Assembly: GCF_049674955.1 (NCBI RefSeq)
Contig: NZ_CP187232.1
Location: forward strand, 2,790,001 to 2,854,000
Length of the DNA: 64,000 nt
Source: Sphaerisporangium viridialbum
Lineage (GTDB): Bacteria > Actinomycetota > Actinomycetes > Streptosporangiales > Streptosporangiaceae
Direction of reading: 5' to 3'
A program made the translations under genes and the position numbers. Each line of letters starts with the position of its first letter. Position 1 is the first letter of the stretch. Under the pieces are notes generated by a model. It was given only the letters and a program-made list of their open reading frames with translations, searched no databases and was not told where the DNA came from. Positions 1 to 7,736 of this stretch are shown here, in pieces.

Positions 1-559
1 CCTTGGGCAGCAGGGCCTCGCCCATGCGGTTGAGGAAGGCGACGCGGGCGCCCGCGGCCTCCTCCAGCGTGCGGGTGCGGCTGCCGATCCAGCTGGAGTG
101 GTAGGCGACCTCGGCCAGTATGACCACGCCGGTCGGGTCGCGCCAGAGGGGCTCGGCGCCCTCGGGGAGCACCCGCCGGAGGATCTGGTCGGCCGTCCAG
201 CGAACGGTGGCCACCGTGGGGATGCCCAGCCGCTGGTAGACCTCGGCGCGCCGGGAGTCGTAGATGCGGGCCACGACGTTGTCGACGCCGAACGTCTCGC
301 GCGCGACGCGCGCGGAGATGATGTTCGAGTTGTCGCCGCTGCTCACCGCGACGTACGCGGCGGCCGACTCGATGCCGGCCTCCTCCAGGACGTCCCGGTC
401 GAAGCCGATGCCGGTGACACGGCGCCCGCGGAAGCCCGCCCGCAGGCGCCGGAACGCCTGAGGGTCCCTGTCGATGATCGCGACCGAGTGGCCGCTGTCC
501 TCGAGGATGTGGGCAAGGGTCGAACCGACCCGGCCGCATCCCATGATGACGATGTGCAT
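1..559 (-). CDS. TrkA-family NAD-binding potassium uptake protein (partial)
   Basis: This is the N-terminal 186 residues of a TrkA/CeoB-type cytoplasmic regulatory subunit; the rest lies beyond the left edge. It begins MHIVIMGCGRVGS, a Rossmann GxGxxG nucleotide-binding turn at residues 7-12, followed by an acidic strand end (IIDRD) typical of NAD(H) binding by RCK domains. Proteins of this family gate potassium transporters in response to nucleotide. It is divergent from the APC permease at 683 with 123 bp between the start codons. The order TrkA / APC permease / TRAM methyltransferase matches the ceoB-Rv2690c-Rv2689c arrangement of Mycobacterium tuberculosis, which supports a potassium role. 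The ATG at 559 is the first residue of the conserved fold. Confidence 0.88.
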   Translation of the reverse strand, partial: MHIVIMGCGRVGSTLAHILEDSGHSVAIIDRDPQAFRRLRAGFRGRRVTGIGFDRDVLEEAGIESAAAYVAVSSGDNSNIISARVARETFGVDNVVARIYDSRRAEVYQRLGIPTVATVRWTADQILRRVLPEGAEPLWRDPTGVVILAEVAYHSSWIGSRTRTLEEAAGARVAFLNRMGEALLPK

Positions 560-682
560 GCTCCCCCGCCGTTGGCTTTGAGGCGGCAACTCCTGGACCT
601 TATACAGCTACGAGGCCAAGTATGGCCGGTTCTGGCAGCGTCGTGTGAGTAGGACCGGACCTGAGGACTAGCATCGTCACTC

Positions 683-2713
683 GTGGTGAAGGTTGCAGAT
701 CTGGTCAAGCGACTACTCGTCGGGCGTGCGCTCCGAAGTGCGCAGGCACACGAGCAGTTGCTGCCAAAGCGCATCGCGCTGCCGGTGTTCGCCAGCGACG
801 CCCTGTCCTCGGTGGCGTACGCCCCGCAAGAGATTCTGATCACGCTCGGCATCGCCGGCCTCGCGGCCTACCACTTCACTCCCTGGATCGCCCTCGCTGT
901 CGTGGTGATCCTGCTGACGGTGGTCGCGTCGTACCGGCAGAACGTCCGGGCCTACACCAGCGGCGGCGGCGACTTCGAGGTCGCGACCGAGAACCTCGGG
1001 TCGAACTACGGGCTGGTCGTCGCCAGCGCGCTCATGGTCGACTACGTGCTGACCGTGGCCGTGTCGGTCTCCTCCGGCGTGGAGAACCTCGGTGCGGCGC
1101 TCCCCTTCCTGGCCGAGCACAAGGTCGCCGCGGCGGTCGCCATCGTCGCCGTGCTGACCGTGCTGAACCTGCGGGGCATCAGGGAGTCGGGCCTGGCGTT
1201 CGCCGTCCCCACCTATGCCTTCATGATCAGCGTGTTCGGCCTGATGATCTGGGGTGGCGTGCGGCTCGCGCTCGGCACCGAGCTGAAGGCCCCCTCCGCC
1301 GACTATACGGTCACCGGCGAGAGCGTCGGCATCGGCGGCTTCGCCCTGATCTTCCTGCTGCTGCGCGCGTTCTCCTCCGGCTGCGCGGCGCTGACCGGCG
1401 TGGAGGCCATCAGCAACGGCGTGCCGGCGTTCAGGAAGCCCAAGGGCAAGAACGCCGCGAACACCCTGCTGGCGCTGGGCGTGCTGGCCGCGACGATGTT
1501 CGCCGGCATCACCGCCCTGGCGTTCATCACCGACGCCAAGTTCGCCGACCGCTCGGTGGGTAGCTCGCTCGTCGACCGCGCGGGCCACCCCGTCCCCAAC
1601 CCCGGTCCCGTGATCGCCCAGGTCGCGCAGACCGTCTTCAGTAACTTCACCCCGGCCTTCTACGTCCTTACGGCGATGACGGCGCTGATCCTCGTGCTGG
1701 CCGCCAACACCGCCTTCAACGGCTTCCCCGTGCTGGCGTCGGTGCTGGCCCAGAACCGCTACCTGCCGCGCCAGCTGCACACGCGCGGCGACCGGCTGGC
1801 CTTCAGCAACGGCATCGTCATGCTCGCGACCATGGCGGGGCTGCTGATCTACGCCTTCCACGCCGAGACCACGCGCCTGGTCCAGCTCTACATCGTCGGC
1901 GTGTTCGTGTCGTTCACGATCAGCCAGGTCGGCATGGTGCGGCACTGGAACCGCCTGCTCCGCACGGCGACCGACTCCAAGAAGCGCGCGCAGATGCAGC
2001 GGTCGCGGATGATCAACGCGTTCGGCGCCACGGTGACCGGCCTGGTGCTCGTCGTGGTGCTGATCACGAAGTTCACCCACGGAGCGTGGATCGCCTGCGC
2101 CGCCATGGCCGTCCTCTTCCTGATGATGCGCGGCATCAGGCGCCACTACGACAACGTGGCCGCCGAGCTGGTCGTGCCGGAGGACATGCAGACGGACGAG
2201 TCGATGCTCCCCGCCAGGAACCACGCCATCGTGCTCCTCTCCAAGATCCACAAGCCGACGCTGCGGGCTCTCGCGTACGCCAGGGCCACCCGTCCCTCGA
2301 CGCTGGAGGCCATCAGCGTCGGCGTCGACACCGACGAGGCCAGGCAGCTCCAGGCCGATTGGGAGGAACGGGGCATCCCGGTGCCGCTCAAGATCCTCGA
2401 CTCGCCGTACCGGGAGATCACCCGCCCGGTGCTCGAATACGTCAAGAGCCTGCGCCGCCGCTCCCCCCGGGACGTGGTGACCGTCTTCATCCCCGAGTAT
2501 GTCGTGGGCCACTGGTGGGAACACCTGCTGCACAACCAGAGCGCGCTGAGGCTGAAGGGCCGCCTGCTGTTCCAGCCCGGCGTGATGGTCACCAGCGTGC
2601 CGTGGCAGCTCGCCTCCTCCGACCGGCTCAAGGGCCGGCCGGAGTCGTTCGCGCCGGGCTCGGTACGCCGGCCGTACGCTGTGGCACGTAAGGATGACCA
2701 GGTGAAAATGTGA
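683..2713 (+). CDS. APC-superfamily permease, KimA-like putative potassium importer
   Basis: A 676-residue polytopic membrane protein with about 12 hydrophobic segments between residues 25 and 480 and a soluble C-terminal region of roughly 170 residues. The N-terminal LPVFASDALSSVAYAPQEIL and the YTSGGGDFEVATENLG stretch are characteristic of the KimA/YdaO branch of the amino acid-polyamine-organocation superfamily. KimA of Bacillus is a high-affinity potassium importer. The divergent TrkA gene suggests the same substrate, although such proteins are usually annotated only as amino acid permeases. The start is GTG at 683; no strong ribosome-binding site is visible. It overlaps the next gene by 4 bp, so translational coupling is likely. 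Confidence 0.85.
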   Translation: MVKVADLVKRLLVGRALRSAQAHEQLLPKRIALPVFASDALSSVAYAPQEILITLGIAGLAAYHFTPWIALAVVVILLTVVASYRQNVRAYTSGGGDFEVATENLGSNYGLVVASALMVDYVLTVAVSVSSGVENLGAALPFLAEHKVAAAVAIVAVLTVLNLRGIRESGLAFAVPTYAFMISVFGLMIWGGVRLALGTELKAPSADYTVTGESVGIGGFALIFLLLRAFSSGCAALTGVEAISNGVPAFRKPKGKNAANTLLALGVLAATMFAGITALAFITDAKFADRSVGSSLVDRAGHPVPNPGPVIAQVAQTVFSNFTPAFYVLTAMTALILVLAANTAFNGFPVLASVLAQNRYLPRQLHTRGDRLAFSNGIVMLATMAGLLIYAFHAETTRLVQLYIVGVFVSFTISQVGMVRHWNRLLRTATDSKKRAQMQRSRMINAFGATVTGLVLVVVLITKFTHGAWIACAAMAVLFLMMRGIRRHYDNVAAELVVPEDMQTDESMLPARNHAIVLLSKIHKPTLRALAYARATRPSTLEAISVGVDTDEARQLQADWEERGIPVPLKILDSPYREITRPVLEYVKSLRRRSPRDVVTVFIPEYVVGHWWEHLLHNQSALRLKGRLLFQPGVMVTSVPWQLASSDRLKGRPESFAPGSVRRPYAVARKDDQVKM

Positions 2714-3975
2714 GCGGGGGGACCGAGGTGCCGATCGAACTGACCGTGGAGCGCGTCGCCAACGGTGGATGGTGCGTCGCCAGACACGAAGGCCGGGTGG
2801 TCTTCGTCCGCCACGCTCTGCCCGGCGAGCGCGTCCTCGCTGAGGTGACCGAGGAGACCACGCGCTTCCTGCGGGCCGACGCGGTCGAGATCCTCGACCC
2901 GTCCCCCGACCGGGTCACGCCGCCGTGCCCGTTCGCCGGCCCCGGCCGGTGCGGCGGCTGCGACTGGCAGCACGCCACCCTTCCCGCCCAGCGCCGGTTC
3001 AAGGCCGAGGTCGTCACCGAGCAGCTCCAGCGGCTCGCGGGCATCGAGATGAAGGTCGACGTCGAGGAGCTCCCCGGCTCCGAGGACGGCCTGGGCTGGC
3101 GCACCCGCGTCCAGTTCGCCGTCACCCCCGACGGCGTGCCCGGGCTGCGCCGCCACCGGTCCCACGAGATCGAGCCGGTCGACGCCTGCCTGATCGCCCA
3201 CCCCGAGGTCGAGCGCATGGGCGTCGAGCGCAAGAACTGGCGGGGCGCGTCGAGCGTGGAGGCGATCGCGACGTCCACGCGCGAGCGGGCCGTCGTCGTC
3301 TCCCCGAAGCCCCACCGTACGGTGGCGGTGCCCGATCTCGACGCGGACGCCTACGTCCTCGTCGACGAGGGCCGGGGCCACGCGAGGGCCGTACGGGGTC
3401 GTACGGCGCTCACCGAGCGGGTCGGCGAGCGCGAGTTCCAGGTCACCGGCAGCGGCTTCTGGCAGGTGCACCCCGGGGCCCCCGCCACGCTTCTCGACGC
3501 GGTGCTGGAGTTCGCCGCGGTGCGCCCCGGCGACTGGGCGCTCGATCTCTACTGCGGGGTCGGGCTGTTCGCGGCGGGCCTCGCCGAGGCCGTCGGACCC
3601 GAGGGCGCGGTACTCGGCATCGAGTTCGAAGCGCGGGCGGTGCAGGACGCCCGCCACAACCTGCGCGACCTTCCGCAGGCGCGCATCGAGCGGGGCCGGG
3701 TGGAGGACGCCCTCGACCGGCTGGGGGTCGAGCGGGCCGACGTGGTCGTGGTCGACCCGCCGCGCACCGGGCTCGGCCGGGAGGTGGTCCACCGTGTCGC
3801 CGGCCTGGACGCCGCCCGCGTCGTCTACGTCTCGTGCGACCCGGCCACGCTGGCGCGCGATCTCGCATGGTTCGCCGAACGCGGCTACCCCACGGTCGAC
3901 ATCCGCGCCTTCGACGCCTTCCCCATGACCCACCATGTGGAGACCGTCGTCCTCCTCACCAAGGACGTGATCTAA
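2710..3975 (+). CDS. TrmA/RumA-family class I SAM-dependent RNA methyltransferase with TRAM domain
   Basis: 421 residues. Residues 1-60 form a TRAM RNA-binding domain. Residues 70-90 carry the cysteine cluster CPF...CGGCDWQH of the Fe-S-containing uracil-5 methyltransferases. The C-terminal half has FWQVHPGA, the SAM motif LDLYCGVGLFAAGLAE, the DPPRTGLG loop and the catalytic-cysteine motif VYVSCDPATLARDL. These features define an enzyme that methylates C5 of a uridine in rRNA or tRNA; which site cannot be decided from sequence. The GTG start at 2710 lies in the overlap with the permease stop. The gene sits beside potassium-transport genes in many actinobacteria, but a functional link is not established. 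Confidence 0.9.
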   Translation: MSGGTEVPIELTVERVANGGWCVARHEGRVVFVRHALPGERVLAEVTEETTRFLRADAVEILDPSPDRVTPPCPFAGPGRCGGCDWQHATLPAQRRFKAEVVTEQLQRLAGIEMKVDVEELPGSEDGLGWRTRVQFAVTPDGVPGLRRHRSHEIEPVDACLIAHPEVERMGVERKNWRGASSVEAIATSTRERAVVVSPKPHRTVAVPDLDADAYVLVDEGRGHARAVRGRTALTERVGEREFQVTGSGFWQVHPGAPATLLDAVLEFAAVRPGDWALDLYCGVGLFAAGLAEAVGPEGAVLGIEFEARAVQDARHNLRDLPQARIERGRVEDALDRLGVERADVVVVDPPRTGLGREVVHRVAGLDAARVVYVSCDPATLARDLAWFAERGYPTVDIRAFDAFPMTHHVETVVLLTKDVI

Positions 3976-4050
3976 CCGGCTACGACCGGCCCGGGTTCGG
4001 TCGCCTCCTGGTCGGCCAAGATACCGGCGCGCCCGCTCGCGGTCATGGCC

Positions 4051-4086
4051 CTCGCCTACGGCTCGGGCTGTGCTTCCCAGGGGGCC
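4051..4086 (-). repeat. Extragenic GC-rich repeat, copy A
   Basis: Read on the minus strand, this 36-bp stretch matches 7673-7708 at 30 of 36 positions. Both copies are intergenic and lie in opposite orientations, and each is surrounded by short palindromes such as GGGGGCCTGCCGGCCCCC. This looks like a dispersed REP-type element. The 3976-4236 gap that holds it shows no convincing gene. Confidence 0.5.
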
Positions 4087-4236
4087 TGCCGGCCCCCTTC
4101 GACCCCCGCTCGCTTTACGCGGGCAGGCGTGCCGGCGCGGTGCGTCCGAGAACCTCATACGCGAGGCATCGTGGTCAGGCCGGCAGTGAACGGGGATCGT
4201 TGGCCCTGTTGTCAGCGAAAGGTCGCTGAGGGCGCC

Positions 4237-5211
4237 TCAGACGTTGATGACGATCTTCCCGCGGGCGTGGCCGTCTCGCATGTGCTGGATGGCCGCGGGG
4301 GTCTCGCTCAGGGGGTAGGTGCGGCCGATGACCGGGGTCACCTTGCCGGACTCGATGAGCTCGGTGAGAACGATCAGGTCCTTCGCGTTCTCCGAGCAGA
4401 TGAACGTGCCCAGCTTCTGGCCGACGAACGGGGACAGGATGGACGCCCGGATCTGACGGTCGGTGCCGCCGAGCCATCGCCCGCCCGTTTCGCCCCCGAC
4501 GATGACGAGCGTGCCGCGCGGGGTGAGGGCTCGGCGTAGGCGGGTGAGCGAGCGGTTGCCGCCGATGTCGAGGATGACGTCGTACCGCCGCCCCGCGTCC
4601 TCGACGTCGTGGCGGGTGTGGTCGACGACGTGGTCCGCGCCGAGGGACCTGACCAGGTCGACCTTCGTCGTGGTGCACATGCCGGTGACCTCCGCGCCGA
4701 AGGCCTTGGCGATCTGCACGGCGTACGTCCCGACGCCTCCGGACGCGCCGATGACCAGCACCTTCTGCCCGGGCCGCACGCGCCCTCGGTCGCGAACCGC
4801 CTGCAGGGCGGTGAGAGCCGAGACACCGACGGCCGCCGCCTGCGTGAAGGTGAGGCCGGCGGGCTTGGGCGCGAGCCTGCCCGGCGTGGCCGTGGCGTAC
4901 TCGGCGAAGGTGCCCTCGCCGACGCCGAACACCTCGTCGCCCGGCCGCAGCGTGGTCACCGTCTTGCCGATCGCCTCGACGCGCCCGGCGACCTCCCGCC
5001 CTCGCACTCGGGTTCTGGGCGCGCGGACCCCGTAGCCGGCGAGGCGCACGGGGTAGGGGAGGCCGGCCGTGAGATGCCAGACGCCTCGATCGACACCGGC
5101 GGCGTGCACCCGGATCAGCACCTCGTCGTCCCCGATGACGGGCCGGCCGATCTGCTCGACCCGCATGACATCCTCGGCCTCGCCGTACTCGTCCTGGACG
5201 ACGGCCTTCAT
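4237..5211 (-). CDS. Zinc-independent medium-chain dehydrogenase/quinone oxidoreductase
   Basis: 324 residues from MKAVVQDEYG. The protein has the GroES-like N-terminal half and the NADPH-binding turn GASGGVGTYAVQIAKAFGA of the MDR family. The zinc-ligand cysteines of true alcohol dehydrogenases are absent, so it is best read as an NADPH:quinone or enone oxidoreductase. The ATG at 5211 has GGGAGG six bases upstream and matches the usual family start; an upstream in-frame ATG at 5274, also with a GGGAG, would give 345 residues. It is divergent from a TetR gene, and the shared region holds TGTAAG/CTTACA repeats, so repression by that TetR and induction by an electrophile or quinone is the natural inference. 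Confidence 0.85.
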   Translation of the reverse strand: MKAVVQDEYGEAEDVMRVEQIGRPVIGDDEVLIRVHAAGVDRGVWHLTAGLPYPVRLAGYGVRAPRTRVRGREVAGRVEAIGKTVTTLRPGDEVFGVGEGTFAEYATATPGRLAPKPAGLTFTQAAAVGVSALTALQAVRDRGRVRPGQKVLVIGASGGVGTYAVQIAKAFGAEVTGMCTTTKVDLVRSLGADHVVDHTRHDVEDAGRRYDVILDIGGNRSLTRLRRALTPRGTLVIVGGETGGRWLGGTDRQIRASILSPFVGQKLGTFICSENAKDLIVLTELIESGKVTPVIGRTYPLSETPAAIQHMRDGHARGKIVINV

Positions 5212-5290
5212 CGTCGTCCTCCCGGCCGTGACGTGCGAGGGGTCGGCCGGTCGGGTGCGGTGGTCGGTTCCCATCGCGGGCTCCCTACGT

Positions 5291-5333
5291 TGTAAGCTTA
5301 TGCTGTAAGTCTGCTGCTTACAGTGTAAGTAAG
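5291..5333. promoter_or_regulatory. Candidate TetR operator cluster
   Basis: TGTAAG occurs at 5291, 5304 and 5324 and CTTACA at 5317. CTTACAGTGTAAG (5317-5329) is an inverted repeat with 5-bp arms. The cluster sits directly before the TetR ribosome-binding site (AAGGAGG, 5336-5342) and between the two divergent genes, the expected place for an autoregulatory operator. Confidence 0.55.
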
Positions 5334-5348
5334 TCAAGGAGGATGTGC

Positions 5349-6014
5349 ATGACCCACCCGAGCCCCGAGCCCCGGGCGCGACTGAACCGCGACCGGGTGC
5401 TGCGGTCCGCGGTCGCCCTGGCCGACGCGGGTGGCATCGAGTCGCTCACCATGCGCAAGCTCGGCGAGGAGCTCGGGGTCGAGGCGATGTCGCTGTACAA
5501 CCACGTGGCCAACAAGGTCGACCTGCTCGACGGCATGATCGACGTCGTCTTCGGCGAGATAGACCTGCCGGCCGGTGACGCCGACTGGAGGACGGCCATG
5601 CGCCGTCGGGCGATCTCGGTCCGCGAGGCCCTGTCGCGCCATCCATGGGCGATCGGGCGCATGGAGTCGCGGGCCACACCCGGCCCCGCGACGCTGCGGC
5701 ACCATGACGCCGTGATCGGCACCCTGCGAGGGGCGGGGTTCTCGATCGCCCTGGCCGCCCACGCGTACTCCGCCCTGGACAGCTACATCTACGGGTTCGC
5801 GTTGCAGGAGCCGAGCCTGCCGTTCGACACCTCGGCCGAGACGGCGCAGGTCGCGCAGGCGATCATGGCGCGATTCTCCTCCGGCGAGTACCCACACCTC
5901 ACCGAGCTGGCCGTCGAGCACGTCCTGCGGCCCGGCTACGACTACGGCGACGAGTTCGAGTTCGGCCTCGACCTCATCCTCGACGGCCTCGAAAGAGCCC
6001 GCCACACAACCTGA
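5349..6014 (+). CDS. TetR-family transcriptional regulator with TetR_C domain
   Basis: 221 residues. The N-terminal helix-turn-helix runs through SLTMRKLGEELGVEAMSLYNHV (residues ~31-52), as in the TetR/TetR_C subgroup that binds small aromatic or polyketide ligands. The remaining helical region is the ligand-binding and dimerisation part. The ATG at 5349 is chosen over the one at 5343 because AAGGAGG at 5336-5342 leaves a correct six-base gap. It is divergent from the quinone oxidoreductase and probably represses both itself and that gene. Confidence 0.88.
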   Translation: MTHPSPEPRARLNRDRVLRSAVALADAGGIESLTMRKLGEELGVEAMSLYNHVANKVDLLDGMIDVVFGEIDLPAGDADWRTAMRRRAISVREALSRHPWAIGRMESRATPGPATLRHHDAVIGTLRGAGFSIALAAHAYSALDSYIYGFALQEPSLPFDTSAETAQVAQAIMARFSSGEYPHLTELAVEHVLRPGYDYGDEFEFGLDLILDGLERARHTT

Positions 6015-6143
6015 CCGCCGTCGGACCTCCCCTTCGGCGTTCGGAACCCGGGTACGAGACGCCATGCGCGGATGAGTATCTCCGCCGTTCGGCCTCCCAG
6101 AGCCGCTTGATATGACGTTAAGGAAGGCGAAGGGACTCCAGCC

Positions 6144-7568
6144 ATGCCGGACGGCGGCACCAGGGGAGCCCGCCCCACGCCGGGATCGGGGCGGGCGGCG
6201 CGGCGGACGCGGCGACCGGCCGGATCGCTGATCGCGCGGATAGGGCAAGCGGCCGAGCGGACGCCCGCGCGGCGGGACCGCTATGTCGATCTCGTCCGGG
6301 CCTTCGCCATCACGGCGGTCGTCACCGGCCACTGGCTTGTCGTCTCGATCACCCATGGCCCCGGGGGGTTCGCCGGGCGCAGCGTCCTGGAGACCGTGCC
6401 GTGGACGCGCCCCCTGACGTGGGTCTTCCAGGTCATGCCCCTGTTCTTCCTGGTCGGCGGGTACGCCAACGCCGCGTCCCTCACCTCGCATCTGCGGCGC
6501 GGCGGCGGCCCCACCGCCTGGGTGCTCGGCAGGACCGCCCGGCTCGTCCGCCCGACCACCGTGCTGCTGTGCACGCTTGCGGTGGTGGCGCTGGTGGCGC
6601 GGCTCGCGGGCGTCGGCCCGTCCCTGATCGGCCACGCGGTCTGGCTGGCCTTGATCCCGCTGTGGTTCCTGGTCGTCTACATCGCCGTGGTCGTGCTGGC
6701 CCCGCCCATGTACGCGCTGCACCGGCGCGCGGGACTCGCCGTGCCGGTCGTCCTCGCGGCGCTGGTCGGTGCGGGCGACCTGACGCGGCTTGTCCTCGAT
6801 GTTCCGTACGTGGGCCAGGCGAACTACCTGCTGGCATGGCTGGCCGTCCACCAGTTGGGCTTCGCCTGGCAGGACGGCCGCCTTCCCGCCCGGCCCCTGG
6901 TCGCCGCGCCGATGGCGGTGCTCGGAGCGGGCGCCCTCATGGTGCTGACCGTGGCGGGGCCCTATCCGGTCAGCATGGTCGGGTTCGCGGGAGAAGAGCT
7001 GCAGAACACCGCGCCGCCCACACTCGCCCTGCTCGCCCTCGCGACCGCACAGGCGGGGGTCGCGTTGTGGCTGCGGGACCTGGGGAACCGGTGGCTGCGG
7101 CGCCGGGGGCCGTGGACGGCGGTGGTCGCGGTCAACTCGGTGATCATGACGCTGTTCCTCTGGCACATGACCGCCCTCATCATCGGCGCCCTGGCCCTGC
7201 ACGGGACGGACCTGATGCCCCAGCCCGCGCCCGGGTCGCTCCCCTGGGTGCTGCTGCGGATCCCCTGGCTGCTGTGCCTGGCCGTGATCCTCGCGGTGCT
7301 GGTCGCGGTGTTCGGCCGCGCCGAGCGACGCACGGAACCACCCGCCGCCTCACCGGGCGCACGAGGACCCGTGGCCGCCGTGCTGACCGCCCTCGGCGCA
7401 GCCGCCGTCATCGCGGCCCTTCTGGGCATCGCCCTGGCGGGCCCCGCCTACCATGGGTGGACCGGCCTGCCTCCGGCCGCGCTGGCCGTGTACCTGGCGG
7501 GCGCGGCCCTGCTGGCCCTGCTCCGCCGGCGGCACCAGGCCCCGCCCGCCGGGGACCGCGCCGCCTAG
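6144..7568 (+). CDS. Acyltransferase 3 family membrane protein
   Basis: 474 residues. After a basic N-terminal tail of about 40 residues comes DRYVDLVRAFAITAVVTGHW, the first transmembrane segment of the acyltransferase-3 (OafA/YrhL) family with its His in the conserved position. About ten further hydrophobic helices follow. Members transfer acyl groups to extracytoplasmic carbohydrates or peptides. The ATG at 6144 follows AAGGAAGG with a rather long gap. The gene stands alone, and its substrate cannot be inferred from neighbours. The C-terminus is Ala/Leu-rich and ends shortly before a tandem-repeat tract. Confidence 0.85.
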   Translation: MPDGGTRGARPTPGSGRAARRTRRPAGSLIARIGQAAERTPARRDRYVDLVRAFAITAVVTGHWLVVSITHGPGGFAGRSVLETVPWTRPLTWVFQVMPLFFLVGGYANAASLTSHLRRGGGPTAWVLGRTARLVRPTTVLLCTLAVVALVARLAGVGPSLIGHAVWLALIPLWFLVVYIAVVVLAPPMYALHRRAGLAVPVVLAALVGAGDLTRLVLDVPYVGQANYLLAWLAVHQLGFAWQDGRLPARPLVAAPMAVLGAGALMVLTVAGPYPVSMVGFAGEELQNTAPPTLALLALATAQAGVALWLRDLGNRWLRRRGPWTAVVAVNSVIMTLFLWHMTALIIGALALHGTDLMPQPAPGSLPWVLLRIPWLLCLAVILAVLVAVFGRAERRTEPPAASPGARGPVAAVLTALGAAAVIAALLGIALAGPAYHGWTGLPPAALAVYLAGAALLALLRRRHQAPPAGDRAA

Positions 7569-7570
7569 CC

Positions 7571-7665
7571 GTACCGGAGCCTGCACTGCCGTGCCGGAGC
7601 CTGCACTGCCGTGCCGGAACCTGCCCGTACCGGAACCTGCCGGCCCGGGAACCTGCCGGCCCGGG
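7571..7665. repeat. Degenerate 20-bp tandem repeat
   Basis: The unit CCGGAGCCTGCACTGCCGTG occurs twice in full from 7574 and then decays into CCGGAACCTGCC-type copies up to about 7665. It lies between the convergent acyltransferase and NB-ARC genes. It is probably a replication-slippage product; no coding function is seen. Confidence 0.6.
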
Positions 7666-7672
7666 GCCGTTC

Positions 7673-7708
7673 GGCCCCCTGGGGAGCGCCGGCCGAGCCG
7701 GAGACGAG
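7673..7708 (+). repeat. Extragenic GC-rich repeat, copy B
   Basis: This copy is inverted relative to 4051-4086 and identical to it at 30 of 36 positions. It directly follows a GGCCGTTCGGCC palindrome and ends close to the stop of the NB-ARC gene, so it may also act in transcription termination. Confidence 0.5.
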
Positions 7709-7736
7709 GATCGTTCGGGCCTTCCGCCCCTACCGG

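Noticed and set aside
560..682. ydaO-type c-di-AMP riboswitch before the KimA-like gene
   Set aside because: The 123-bp gap is short and shows no recognisable riboswitch core.
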